The notes under the pieces were generated by a model, which did no database searches, had not been told where the DNA came from, and worked only from the letters and a program-made list of their open reading frames with translations. Positions 25,174 through 33,057 of a DNA stretch of 64,000 nucleotides are shown here, piece after piece. The translations under genes and the position numbers were made by a program. This stretch comes from Verrucomicrobiota bacterium. GTDB lineage: Bacteria; Chlamydiota; Chlamydiia; Chlamydiales; SM23-39. Where the stretch lies: assembly GCA_018968815.1 (NCBI GenBank), contig JAGWZL010000007.1, positions 1-64,000 of the forward strand. The letters are read 5' to 3'. Numbering within the stretch: position 1 is the stretch's first letter; each line of letters starts with the position of its first letter.

Positions 25174-26043
25174 ATGCGAATTGCCCAGATCGCCGATTTT
25201 CACTATACGCAGCTGACTTACAACCCTTTTCGGCTTTTGTCGAAGAGGCTGTTTGCCCATTTGAATTGGGTATTTTGTCGCAAAAAGCATTTTTTTGAAA
25301 CCCAAGTAGAGCCGTTGCCCAAGCTCTTTGAGGACTTAAAAGTCGATTGGGTGTTGATGGGGGGCGATTTTTCGACGACGGCCCTCTTAGAGGAATTTGA
25401 GAAGGCAAAAAGTCTGGTCGATCAGATCAAGCAGCCCTGGATTGCCATTCCGGGCAACCACGACCGCTATACGCGAAAGAGCTGCCGGGAACTCCATTTT
25501 TATCGCTACTTTTCGATGCCGCATAAAACGATTGAAGCGCCCATTGATTTTTTCAACTTGAAAGATCACAGAATTGAGGCGAAAAAGATGGGGAGCGGCT
25601 GGTGGGTCATCGCATTGGACACCGCGATCGCCACCAACCCCTGGTCCTCCGAAGGGCTGTTTTCCCACAAGTTAGAAAAGGCGCTAGAAGAGGTCATCAA
25701 GCTGATCCCCAAACAAGACTCGATCATCTTATTGAATCACTTCCCCTTCTTTTTAAACGACATCCAAAGACACAACTTGATTCGCGGAGAGGCCCTCCAA
25801 AGCCTATTGGAGAAAAACCCACAGATTCGTCTCTATTTGCACGGGCACACGCACCGCCACACAGTGGCCGATTTGCAGGCGAGCCAGTTGCCCATCGTGC
25901 TCGATAGCGGCAGCTGCGCGCAAGGGCGCAAAGGGGCCTGGAATCTGATCGATTTGGACGAGAAAGGATGCACTGTCGCGACCTATCGATGGGATCATCG
26001 ATGGACAAAAACACGCGTTGAGGAGTTTCAATGGAAGAGATAG
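25174..26043 (+). CDS. Calcineurin-like metallophosphoesterase
   Basis: 289 aa. The metal-binding motifs are in order: ADFHY (replacing DxH), GGDFS, GNHDR, then NHFPFF and GHTHRH. These place it in the metallophosphoesterase superfamily, probably acting on a nucleotide, lipid or phosphoprotein; the substrate cannot be told from sequence. A homologue (CT754) lies close to groEL3 and murF in C. trachomatis, which fits the position here. It overlaps the next gene by 13 bases. Confidence 0.88.
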   Translation: MRIAQIADFHYTQLTYNPFRLLSKRLFAHLNWVFCRKKHFFETQVEPLPKLFEDLKVDWVLMGGDFSTTALLEEFEKAKSLVDQIKQPWIAIPGNHDRYTRKSCRELHFYRYFSMPHKTIEAPIDFFNLKDHRIEAKKMGSGWWVIALDTAIATNPWSSEGLFSHKLEKALEEVIKLIPKQDSIILLNHFPFFLNDIQRHNLIRGEALQSLLEKNPQIRLYLHGHTHRHTVADLQASQLPIVLDSGSCAQGRKGAWNLIDLDEKGCTVATYRWDHRWTKTRVEEFQWKR

Positions 26044-26483
26044 GACCCCCTTGGTTTGAAGACGGACTCCGTTTTCAATGCACCGGTTGCGGAAAATGCT
26101 GCACAGGCTCCCCAGGTTATGTGTTTCTCTCTCCTCCCGACATCGAACGGCTCGCAGCCCACTTTTCGATGCCCCCAGAGGAGTTCATGCGCCAAAAGGT
26201 GCGCTATGTCGATGAACAATATGCCCTTTTGGATCGGCCGGGAACAGGCGATTGCCTATTCCTCGAAAATAAAAAATGCTCTGTCTACGAAGCAAGGCCG
26301 GTGCAATGCCGCACCTATCCGTGGTGGATCCAAAACTTGCGCGAACCCAATGATTGGCAAGAGGCGGCCAAACACTGCGAAGGCATCAATCATCCAGATG
26401 CGCCGCTTGTGTCTTCTTTGCACATCCAAGAACAGTGCCTGACCTATTTGGACAATTTAATTCAGCAAAATTTTTGCAAGTGA
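26031..26483 (+). CDS. YkgJ-family cysteine-cluster protein
   Basis: 150 aa. The N-terminal CTGCGKCCTG and the later GDCLFLENKKCSVYEARPVQC are the conserved cysteine clusters of the YkgJ/Fe-S (zinc or iron-sulfur) family, whose biochemical role is not settled. The gene overlaps the phosphoesterase by 13 bases. The last base of its stop codon is the first base of the palindromic repeat at 26483-26654, so its mRNA would end in that hairpin. Confidence 0.88.
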   Translation: MEEIGPPWFEDGLRFQCTGCGKCCTGSPGYVFLSPPDIERLAAHFSMPPEEFMRQKVRYVDEQYALLDRPGTGDCLFLENKKCSVYEARPVQCRTYPWWIQNLREPNDWQEAAKHCEGINHPDAPLVSSLHIQEQCLTYLDNLIQQNFCK

Positions 26484-26654
26484 TACACAAATGCACTCAA
26501 AAGTTGGTTTTTGGCTCAAGCCGGACATCCGCATCTTTGGGGCCGCCTGCATCGCTCAACTTATTCAAGTTGAGCTGCTTCGGCGCCGCTTCGCTGCCCC
26601 AAACCTGCGGTGCCGGCTGTGCCAAATTCCCAACTTTTGAGTGCATTTGTGTAT
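26483..26654. mobile_element. MITE-like palindromic repeat, copy 1
   Basis: 172 bp bounded by perfect 25-bp terminal inverted repeats (26483-26507 and 26630-26654; the inner half is CTCAAAAGTTGG). Inside is a second perfect palindrome with 9-bp arms, GCTCAACTT/AAGTTGAGC. The element is the reverse complement of the copy at 52113-52321 over almost its full length, apart from a roughly 36-base insertion in that copy. No transposase is encoded. Location between the ykgJ-type stop and the phosphohexomutase start suggests it acts as terminator or promoter-bearing spacer. Confidence 0.85.
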
Positions 26655-26676
26655 AAATCGAAAGTCCCTCTATACT
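26647..26676 (+). promoter_or_regulatory. Possible promoter partly supplied by the repeat
   Basis: TTGTGT (26647-26652, within the right terminal repeat) and TATACT (26671-26676) are 18 bases apart. The downstream ATG at 26683 is only six bases after the -10 box, so a transcript from here would be leaderless. Weak -35 match; treat as a suggestion. Confidence 0.3.
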
Positions 26677-26682
26677 GCGTGC

Positions 26683-28356
26683 ATGCCCACAAGCATTCAC
26701 GAGAGAATCCAAAGTTGGCTGAAAGGCCCTTATGACCCAGAGATGAAGGCGGAGATACGTCGCCTTCTCGAAGTGGATCCCAACAGTTTGCAAGACGCGT
26801 TTTTTAAAGATCTCTCTTTCGGCACGGGCGGCATGCGCGGCGTGATGGGGATCGGCACGAATCGGATGAATATCTACACGATTCGCAGAGCCACCCAAGG
26901 GCTTGCCAACACGATCCGAAAACAACCGGGCGAAGGCCATCGGGTCTTTATCGGCTACGATGTGCGCAACCATTCCCGCGAATTTGCCGAAGAGGCGGCC
27001 CGCGTCCTTTCAGGCAACAATATTGAAGTGCTTCTTTCCAAAGACATCTGCCCGACTCCCCTCGTCTCTTTTGCCTGCAGATATTTTCATTGCACCGCGG
27101 CAATCATGATTACCGCCTCGCACAATCCCCCCCAGTATAATGGCTATAAAGTGTATTGGTCTGATGGGTGCCAAGTCGTGCCTCCCCACGATGCCGAAAT
27201 CATGAAAGAGGTGGAGCAAATCAAGTCGCCCGCGCAAGTTGTTTTGGGCAATGCGTTTGAAGAGGTCGGATCTGAGATCGATGATGTCTATTTAGAGCAT
27301 TTGAAACAGTTGCAGATGCTGCCTGCCATGGCGAGCGTTCCTCTACACATCGTCTATAGTAATTTGCATGGAACAGGAATCCGCCTGGTCCCAAAGGCCC
27401 TGAAGACATGGGGATATACGCATGTGCATTTGGTGAAAGAGCAGCAATCGCTCGACGGGAATTTTCCCAACGCCCCTTCGCCGAATCCGGAAGAGGAAAA
27501 AGCGATGCAATTAGGCATGGCGCAGCTGATGCGAGAAAAGGGGGATCTGTTCATCGCCACCGATCCCGATGCCGATCGGATTGGGCTTGCTGTGGGAAAA
27601 ACCCGCTTCAATGGGAATCAGATCGGCTGTCTTTGTCTGCATCACATCTGCAAAACGCTTCGCGACAAAGGAGAATTTCCCGAAAATGGCGCTTTCGTCA
27701 AATCCATTGTGACCACCGAGCTGTTCCGCAAAATCGCCGAATCTTTCGGAGGGAAATGCATCGATGTGTTAACGGGGTTTAAATATATCGGCGAGCAGAT
27801 CGGCATCTGGGAAAAGGCATTTGATAGTTATCAATATCTTTTTGGCGCCGAAGAATCCTATGGCTATCTGTTTGGCACTTTTGTGCGCGATAAAGATGCC
27901 GTTTCTGCGGCGTGTCTCATTGCAGAAATGGCAGCTTCCGCCAAGAGCCAAGGCAAAACGCTCGTCGATATTTTGCACGCCCTGTATGCCGAATTTGGGA
28001 TCCATCTCCAATCGCTGACGAGTCTCTCTTTTCCCGATAGCCAAGCGGGTATGGATGAGACGAATGCCCTCATGCGCACATTGCGCACAACGCCTCCCCA
28101 AGAAATCGGAGGCCAGGCGGTCGTTTTGCGAGAGGATTTCCTGCCCGGATTGCATCATCTGCCCCCTTCCGACGTATTGCGGTTCTGGCTCAAAGATCAA
28201 AGTAAACTGGTGATCCGCCCATCTGGCACAGAGCCTAAAGTGAAAATTTACGCGGAGGCCGTGGGCGTCGAACGTGAATCCGAGGAACAAGTCGATGCGC
28301 GACTCAAAGCATTGGTCGAATCGTTCAAAAACGGCATTGGTTACGGGCGCAAGTAG
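26683..28356 (+). CDS. Phosphoglucomutase/phosphomannomutase (phosphohexomutase)
   Basis: 557 aa from the ATG at 26683; the open frame extends upstream into the palindromic repeat, which is not conserved protein. The phosphoserine loop MITASHNPPQYNGYK, metal loop TDPDADRIG, sugar-binding GAEESYGYLFG and phosphate-binding IRPSGTEPKVKIY are all present in order. It interconverts hexose 1- and 6-phosphates, feeding glycogen or nucleotide-sugar synthesis. The length and FGTGGMRGVMG start are those of the longer phosphopentomutase/PGM2-like type found in Chlamydia (CT295-like). Confidence 0.93.
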   Translation: MPTSIHERIQSWLKGPYDPEMKAEIRRLLEVDPNSLQDAFFKDLSFGTGGMRGVMGIGTNRMNIYTIRRATQGLANTIRKQPGEGHRVFIGYDVRNHSREFAEEAARVLSGNNIEVLLSKDICPTPLVSFACRYFHCTAAIMITASHNPPQYNGYKVYWSDGCQVVPPHDAEIMKEVEQIKSPAQVVLGNAFEEVGSEIDDVYLEHLKQLQMLPAMASVPLHIVYSNLHGTGIRLVPKALKTWGYTHVHLVKEQQSLDGNFPNAPSPNPEEEKAMQLGMAQLMREKGDLFIATDPDADRIGLAVGKTRFNGNQIGCLCLHHICKTLRDKGEFPENGAFVKSIVTTELFRKIAESFGGKCIDVLTGFKYIGEQIGIWEKAFDSYQYLFGAEESYGYLFGTFVRDKDAVSAACLIAEMAASAKSQGKTLVDILHALYAEFGIHLQSLTSLSFPDSQAGMDETNALMRTLRTTPPQEIGGQAVVLREDFLPGLHHLPPSDVLRFWLKDQSKLVIRPSGTEPKVKIYAEAVGVERESEEQVDARLKALVESFKNGIGYGRK

Positions 28357-29032
28357 CGGCCTGGGACGAGAGATTTGCAAGCTCCTTCAGCAACAAGGAA
28401 TGCGCCTCATCGCCACAGGGCGCAAAAATCTGCCCGAAGCGCATGCCGCTGTCACCGCCGACCTACGCCATGAGCGACATAAAATCCTTGAGCTGATCGA
28501 GAAAGAGGTCCCCGATGTCGTGATCAATTGCGCAGGAGCGGGCGCCTATGGACCTGCTCTCGATCATCCTCTCGATCTCCTGGACATCAATGCCAACGCT
28601 CCGATTGAGATCACACTTGTGGCAGCCCGCACCTTATTGAGAGCGAAAAAAACCGGGGTCATTCTCAATGTGTCATCCGCTGCAGGACTCATCCCCATGC
28701 CCTACTTGGCCCTTTACAGCGCAGCAAAAGCGGCGCTCACCTCATTCTCCCGCAGTTTTGATGCAGAAATGCGCCCTTTTGACATTCGCATTCTGGTCAG
28801 TTTGCCAGGACAAATCAACACCGACTTTGCCTTTCAGGCATCAAAAGGTAAATACCGGCAAGAAGGCGGCATGAAAAAAGAGTGGGTCGCGAAACGCATT
28901 ATGAGACAAATCGCCCATCAGATTCCCTATGAAGTCATCGATGGAAACACAAAATTCCAGATCTTTTTGGCAAAACTTCTGCCGTCTTTAGCAAACAGGT
29001 TGATTATGAAAGGCTTACGAAAAAGATTTTAG
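28295..29032 (+). CDS. Short-chain dehydrogenase/reductase
   Basis: 245 aa. The cofactor loop TGASSGLGREI, the NCAGAG segment, the catalytic SSAAG and YSAAKAAL (Tyr-x-x-x-Lys) and the PGQINTDF loop define a classical SDR. Substrate unknown; a fatty-acyl, sugar or steroid-like substrate cannot be told apart. The chosen ATG has a GAGG site nine bases upstream but lies inside the end of the phosphohexomutase gene, a 62-base overlap, which is unusually long. A GTG at 28274 is the alternative. It converges on the aldehyde dehydrogenase with a four-base overlap. Confidence 0.88.
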   Translation: MRDSKHWSNRSKTALVTGASSGLGREICKLLQQQGMRLIATGRKNLPEAHAAVTADLRHERHKILELIEKEVPDVVINCAGAGAYGPALDHPLDLLDINANAPIEITLVAARTLLRAKKTGVILNVSSAAGLIPMPYLALYSAAKAALTSFSRSFDAEMRPFDIRILVSLPGQINTDFAFQASKGKYRQEGGMKKEWVAKRIMRQIAHQIPYEVIDGNTKFQIFLAKLLPSLANRLIMKGLRKRF

Positions 29033-30456
29033 AGAATATTGGTCAAAATGGATTTCACTTCCATATATTCGCGAAGGCCTTCTCGACCGCCTTCGCGTCC
29101 GATGCCGCTTTCTTTAAAGCCGCCGATGGGAATTTCGTGCGTGTATCCTTCGCCATCGTTCACGCCGACAAATCCGTATTGCAGCGCTTCAGTGACCCGC
29201 ATGGTGCGCGCCAAATCGCGTGTAAAGACATATGAGGCCAATCCATAATTGCTATGATTGGCTCGTTGCAGCACCTCTTCTTCTGTGGAAAAAGAGAGAA
29301 GATTAGCCACGGGCCCGAAAATCTCATTTTGGCAGATGGGCCAATCATCCTGAGTGCCTTCGATGACTGTGGGCGCATAGAAAAAGCCTTTCGCGCAATC
29401 TCCTTCAGTGAGCGGATGACCGCCTAAAAGGATTTTGCCTCCTTGCGCTTTGGTCTGTTGCACCAATTGATCGACTCGCTCTCGAGCCGCTTGGGTAATG
29501 AGCGGCCCGATTTGGACGCCCGGTTTGTGTCCAGGCCCCACTTTGTAGGATTTGACTTTCTCTACAAATTTGGCGACAAACGTCTTGTAGATTTTTTCTT
29601 GCACATAGATGCGATTGGCGCAGATGCACGACTCGCCTCCCACGCGCATAAATTTGATCGCGGCCACTCTTTCCACGGCTTGATGCAAATCGGCGTCGTC
29701 AAAAACGAGCACGGGCGCGTTGCCGCCGAGCTCCAAAGAGAGTTTTTTGAGCTGTTTCGCCGATTGTTCCATCAACATTTTCCCTACACCGATCGAACCG
29801 GTAAATCCGATCATTCTCACAACGGGATCTGCCAGAAACTCTGCCGAAACAGGGCGCGGGTCTTTGGCTGTCACGATATTGAACACTCCGGGAGGGGTGC
29901 CCGCATCATGCAGAGCTTGCGCAATGGCCAAAGCGGTGAGCGGCGTGGTATCGGCGGGTTTCAACACAACTGTGCATCCCGCGGCTAAAGCGGGCGCGAT
30001 TTTTCTTGTGATCATATTTGCGGGGAAATTCCACGGCGTGATGGCGCCCACGACGCCCACTGGCTGCAACAGGGTCATCAGTCTTTTGTGTCCAAAGGGA
30101 GAAGGGATCGTCTCTCCATACGCGCGCCTCCCCTCTTCTGCAAACCAGCTCAAGTAGCCCGAGCTAAACAGCACCTCTTGTTTCGCCTCTTCCAAGGGTT
30201 TTCCATTTTCTTGCATCACGAGATGGGCGATCTCATCTGCGCGAGCCAACATATTGGCCTCTGCTTTTTTGAGGATGGCTCCCCTCTCTTTGGCTGAAAT
30301 CTTGGCCCATTTAGGAAAAGCGTCTCTCGCCGCAGCGATGGCCAATTTGACCTCTTGGGTTCCCCCATCCGCTACTTTCGCGAGGATTTCCCCCGTTCCC
30401 GGATTGATCAAATCGTAGGTTTTTCCTGTTTCAACCCATTGACCATTGATGAACAT
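29029..30456 (-). CDS. gabD: NAD(P)-dependent succinate-semialdehyde-type aldehyde dehydrogenase
   Basis: 475 aa from the ATG at 30456; a GTG at 30465 with a closer GAGGG site is an alternative. LQPVGVVGAITPWNFPANM, ELGGNAPVLVFDDAD (general base Glu) and GGESCICANRIYVQEK (nucleophile Cys) are ALDH signatures. The CxCANR form is typical of GabD-type enzymes, which oxidise succinate semialdehyde to succinate. The usual NAGQ before the Cys is GGES here. It could feed the TCA cycle. The gene follows msrA on the same strand. Confidence 0.85.
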   Translation of the reverse strand: MFINGQWVETGKTYDLINPGTGEILAKVADGGTQEVKLAIAAARDAFPKWAKISAKERGAILKKAEANMLARADEIAHLVMQENGKPLEEAKQEVLFSSGYLSWFAEEGRRAYGETIPSPFGHKRLMTLLQPVGVVGAITPWNFPANMITRKIAPALAAGCTVVLKPADTTPLTALAIAQALHDAGTPPGVFNIVTAKDPRPVSAEFLADPVVRMIGFTGSIGVGKMLMEQSAKQLKKLSLELGGNAPVLVFDDADLHQAVERVAAIKFMRVGGESCICANRIYVQEKIYKTFVAKFVEKVKSYKVGPGHKPGVQIGPLITQAARERVDQLVQQTKAQGGKILLGGHPLTEGDCAKGFFYAPTVIEGTQDDWPICQNEIFGPVANLLSFSTEEEVLQRANHSNYGLASYVFTRDLARTMRVTEALQYGFVGVNDGEGYTHEIPIGGFKESGIGREGGREGLREYMEVKSILTNIL

Positions 30457-30473
30457 TTTTTTCACTGATCCCT

Positions 30474-30935
30474 CTACAAATGGCAAGATCCGCCATGTTT
30501 CTCATGGTAGCGTTGATGCTCCTCTTCAGCGCGATAAAAAGGGCCGGCAGGGACAATTTCGGTCACCACTTTTTGTCCCGCCTGGATCCGCGCCGCTTTT
30601 CCTTTGTCGGCCAGCTCTTTTTGCTCGGCATTATGGGTAAAAATAGCGGAGCGGTATTGCGATCCCACATCGGGTCCTTGCCGGTTCAAAGAACAGGGAT
30701 TGTGCATCTTCCAAAACAGATCGAGCAGCTCTTCATAGCGGATCACTTTGGGGTTGAAGGTCACTTCGACTGCCTCCGCATGCCCTGTCTTGCCAGAACA
30801 GACCTGTTTGTAGGTGGGATTGGGAGTATGGCCGCCTGTGTAGCCCACTTGGGTGTCGATGACGCCCTTCACTTTACGGAATTCTGCCTCCACGCCCCAA
30901 AAACAGCCCGCCGCAAACGTTGCTTTCTCAGCCAT
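30474..30935 (-). CDS. msrA: Peptide-methionine (S)-S-oxide reductase MsrA
   Basis: 153 aa. The active-site sequence AAGCFWGVEAEFRKVKGV is intact, as are GYTGGHTPNPTY and the phosphate-free GHAEAVEVTFNP block. It repairs S-methionine sulfoxide in oxidised proteins in the cytoplasm. It is a little shorter than many MsrA proteins. The ATG lies eight bases inside the upstream pgpH-like gene, so the two are co-transcribed. Confidence 0.95.
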   Translation of the reverse strand: MAEKATFAAGCFWGVEAEFRKVKGVIDTQVGYTGGHTPNPTYKQVCSGKTGHAEAVEVTFNPKVIRYEELLDLFWKMHNPCSLNRQGPDVGSQYRSAIFTHNAEQKELADKGKAARIQAGQKVVTEIVPAGPFYRAEEEHQRYHEKHGGSCHL

Positions 30936-33045
30936 GCTTATGTTTTTCCTTTTTGGGGTATTTGATCCGCACGTGATGCGAGAGTAAAAGCGTATGCACG
31001 AGCGTTTTTCTCACGCGAGCCAGCTCTTCAAAAGTGAGTTGGCAGTCGTCCAGTTGGCCATCCTCCGCCTTTTCAGCGATCAGGCGGCCTACCAGCTCGG
31101 TGAGCGTCTGCTCATTGATCTCCTCCAAAGAGCGGGTTGCCGCCTCCATGCTATCGCAAATCATGATGATGGCCGATTCTTTGGTGCGCGGCTTGGGACC
31201 TGGATAGCGGAACTTCGCCTCATCCACCTCTTCTGGGCGATTTCCTTTCAATTCCAATTGCTTGCGATAAAAATAGTAGACGAGCGTCGTGCCGTGGTGT
31301 TCTCGGATGATGTCGATGAAGGGTTGAGGCAAATGTGCTTTGCGGGCAATGGCCTCTCCATCGGTGACATGAGAAATGATCACTTGAGCCGATTCGAGGG
31401 GGGTGAGGAGTTGATGGATGTTGACAGCGCCCTGCTGATTTTCGGTGTAAAATTGGGGGTTATTCATTTTGCCGATGTCGTGATAGAGGGTGGCCGCTCT
31501 GCAAAAAAGGCCATTGGCCCCAATGGATTGGGCGCAAATTTCCGCTAGATTGCCCAGAACGAGGCTATGCTGATAGGTGCCTGGCACTTCGACGGCAAAC
31601 CGGCGCATGAGATCGCTGCCTGGATCGGTATATTCCATGAGGGTCATGTCGGTGAGGACTCCAAAGAGCATTTCCAATGCGGGTAAAATGCCGATGACGA
31701 GGATGGCCGAGATCAACAGGAAGACAAAGCTCGCCCCGACGTTGATGAAGAGGGCGGCATTGACGAGCTGATTGCCGGCCAGAGTGAAGGCGTAGAGAAC
31801 GGGGATGGCGCTGAGCCAAGATTTTGTGCAGATGGTGAAGATCTCTTTCCGTTTGCGGATCCGTTTGGAGCAGATGATCACGACGATGGAGGTGACGAGA
31901 TTGAGGATTAAAAAGTGGGTGTGGTCGAAGGCGAGACTGACTGTGAGCAAAATGGAAATAAAAGTGGCTCCAAAAAGAGCGGTTCTTTGAGAGAGCAGCG
32001 CGCAAATTAAAATCGTCGCAAAAGGGGCAATGATGGGACATCGCACCTGTTCAATCCAGTCGGAGGTGCTTTTGAGCAAGATGAATTCGATCACTTTGGC
32101 AAAAAGAAGGGTCAGCACCACAATGCATACAAAGAGCGAAATTTCCCTTAAGGAACGGATGAAGTGGGGTTGGCTGATGCGGAAATAGAGGGCGCTGATT
32201 GTAACAAAGATCACGGCGAGGATCAGGCTGGCGAAGATGGTGTAGGGGTCCCACATTTTGTGGCTTTCGGAAATGGCCTGTTTCATGGCTTTCATCATCG
32301 TCACGTGGCGCGGCGTGATGAGATCGTTGGGATTGATGATCCTTGTGCCCGCTTGCACTTTGGTCATTTTTTCCGGAATGAGATTCATCAATTGCATCTG
32401 GAGATTTTTCTCCAGCATGCCGTCTCGAAAAAAGGACCATGCGTGCGGCTGAAAAGTGCGGATGACATAGTCGATGGTCTCTTTATGGAACACATCGCTT
32501 TGTCCAATTTGTGCAGCGATATCTTGCCAAATGTCTTCGGGCAACGATGCGAGCTCTCCTTCGGCAGGGGGGATAAACTCATAGTAGGAGGTGTCGGGCA
32601 GGTTGAGTTCGCAAATTTTTTGAATGGTCTTGGGATCGGTGAATCGGGCCTCTAGCAGAAGTGTTTCGAGGAGATCTGAGGCCTTGTACATCTCCTCGAA
32701 AGAGGCGTTTGGAACGGTGGCGCGCCACCGACCGCCGCGAAAGAGATCTTGTTCCATTTTAAGTCGCGCATCATGCACCTGCAGATCGTCGATTTGGTAC
32801 AGATGGCCCACCTCTTGGCTGGCCTGATTTTTTAAAACAATGGTGGTTTCATAATCGGGAAACTCAAAATCGATTTGAGCGACAACAAATCTTTTGGCCA
32901 CCGTGTTGACTTCCAACATTTCGAGGCGCACTTCGCGGAAATGGAGGAAAAGAGCGAGAAAAATAACGCAAACAAATCCGACGAGAAGTCGCCATCCGCG
33001 GCTATTGGTAGAGAGCCACTCTTGCCAATTTTTGTTCATATTCAT
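30928..33045 (-). CDS. pgpH: PgpH-type 7TM-HD phosphodiesterase (cyclic di-AMP degradation)
   Basis: 705 aa. One N-terminal membrane segment is followed by a long extracytoplasmic domain (about residues 45-275), a cluster of about seven membrane segments (about 275-475) and a C-terminal cytoplasmic HD domain with YQHSLVLGNLAEI, LYHDIGKMNNPQF and REHHGTTLVYYFY as metal-binding motifs. This 7TMR-HD architecture is that of PgpH, which hydrolyses c-di-AMP in Gram-positive bacteria. Chlamydiae make c-di-AMP, so the role is plausible. It is divergent from dnaX with only 12 bases between start codons. Confidence 0.9.
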   Translation of the reverse strand: MNMNKNWQEWLSTNSRGWRLLVGFVCVIFLALFLHFREVRLEMLEVNTVAKRFVVAQIDFEFPDYETTIVLKNQASQEVGHLYQIDDLQVHDARLKMEQDLFRGGRWRATVPNASFEEMYKASDLLETLLLEARFTDPKTIQKICELNLPDTSYYEFIPPAEGELASLPEDIWQDIAAQIGQSDVFHKETIDYVIRTFQPHAWSFFRDGMLEKNLQMQLMNLIPEKMTKVQAGTRIINPNDLITPRHVTMMKAMKQAISESHKMWDPYTIFASLILAVIFVTISALYFRISQPHFIRSLREISLFVCIVVLTLLFAKVIEFILLKSTSDWIEQVRCPIIAPFATILICALLSQRTALFGATFISILLTVSLAFDHTHFLILNLVTSIVVIICSKRIRKRKEIFTICTKSWLSAIPVLYAFTLAGNQLVNAALFINVGASFVFLLISAILVIGILPALEMLFGVLTDMTLMEYTDPGSDLMRRFAVEVPGTYQHSLVLGNLAEICAQSIGANGLFCRAATLYHDIGKMNNPQFYTENQQGAVNIHQLLTPLESAQVIISHVTDGEAIARKAHLPQPFIDIIREHHGTTLVYYFYRKQLELKGNRPEEVDEAKFRYPGPKPRTKESAIIMICDSMEAATRSLEEINEQTLTELVGRLIAEKAEDGQLDDCQLTFEELARVRKTLVHTLLLSHHVRIKYPKKEKHKHG

Positions 33046-33057
33046 AATATACCACTC

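Noticed and set aside
26497..26973. Minus-strand open frame covering repeat copy 1 and the start of the phosphohexomutase gene
   Set aside because: Mostly antisense to a conserved enzyme. Only the repeat part resembles the similar frame in copy 2, and the frames diverge by a one-base change near the end, so a stable protein is unlikely.
27769..28380. 203-codon open frame opposite the phosphohexomutase
   Set aside because: Antisense to conserved motifs of the mutase; no start signals.
29443..29988. 181-codon open frame opposite the aldehyde dehydrogenase
   Set aside because: Shadow of gabD. It shows no domain and its His/Arg-rich composition is typical of an antisense frame.
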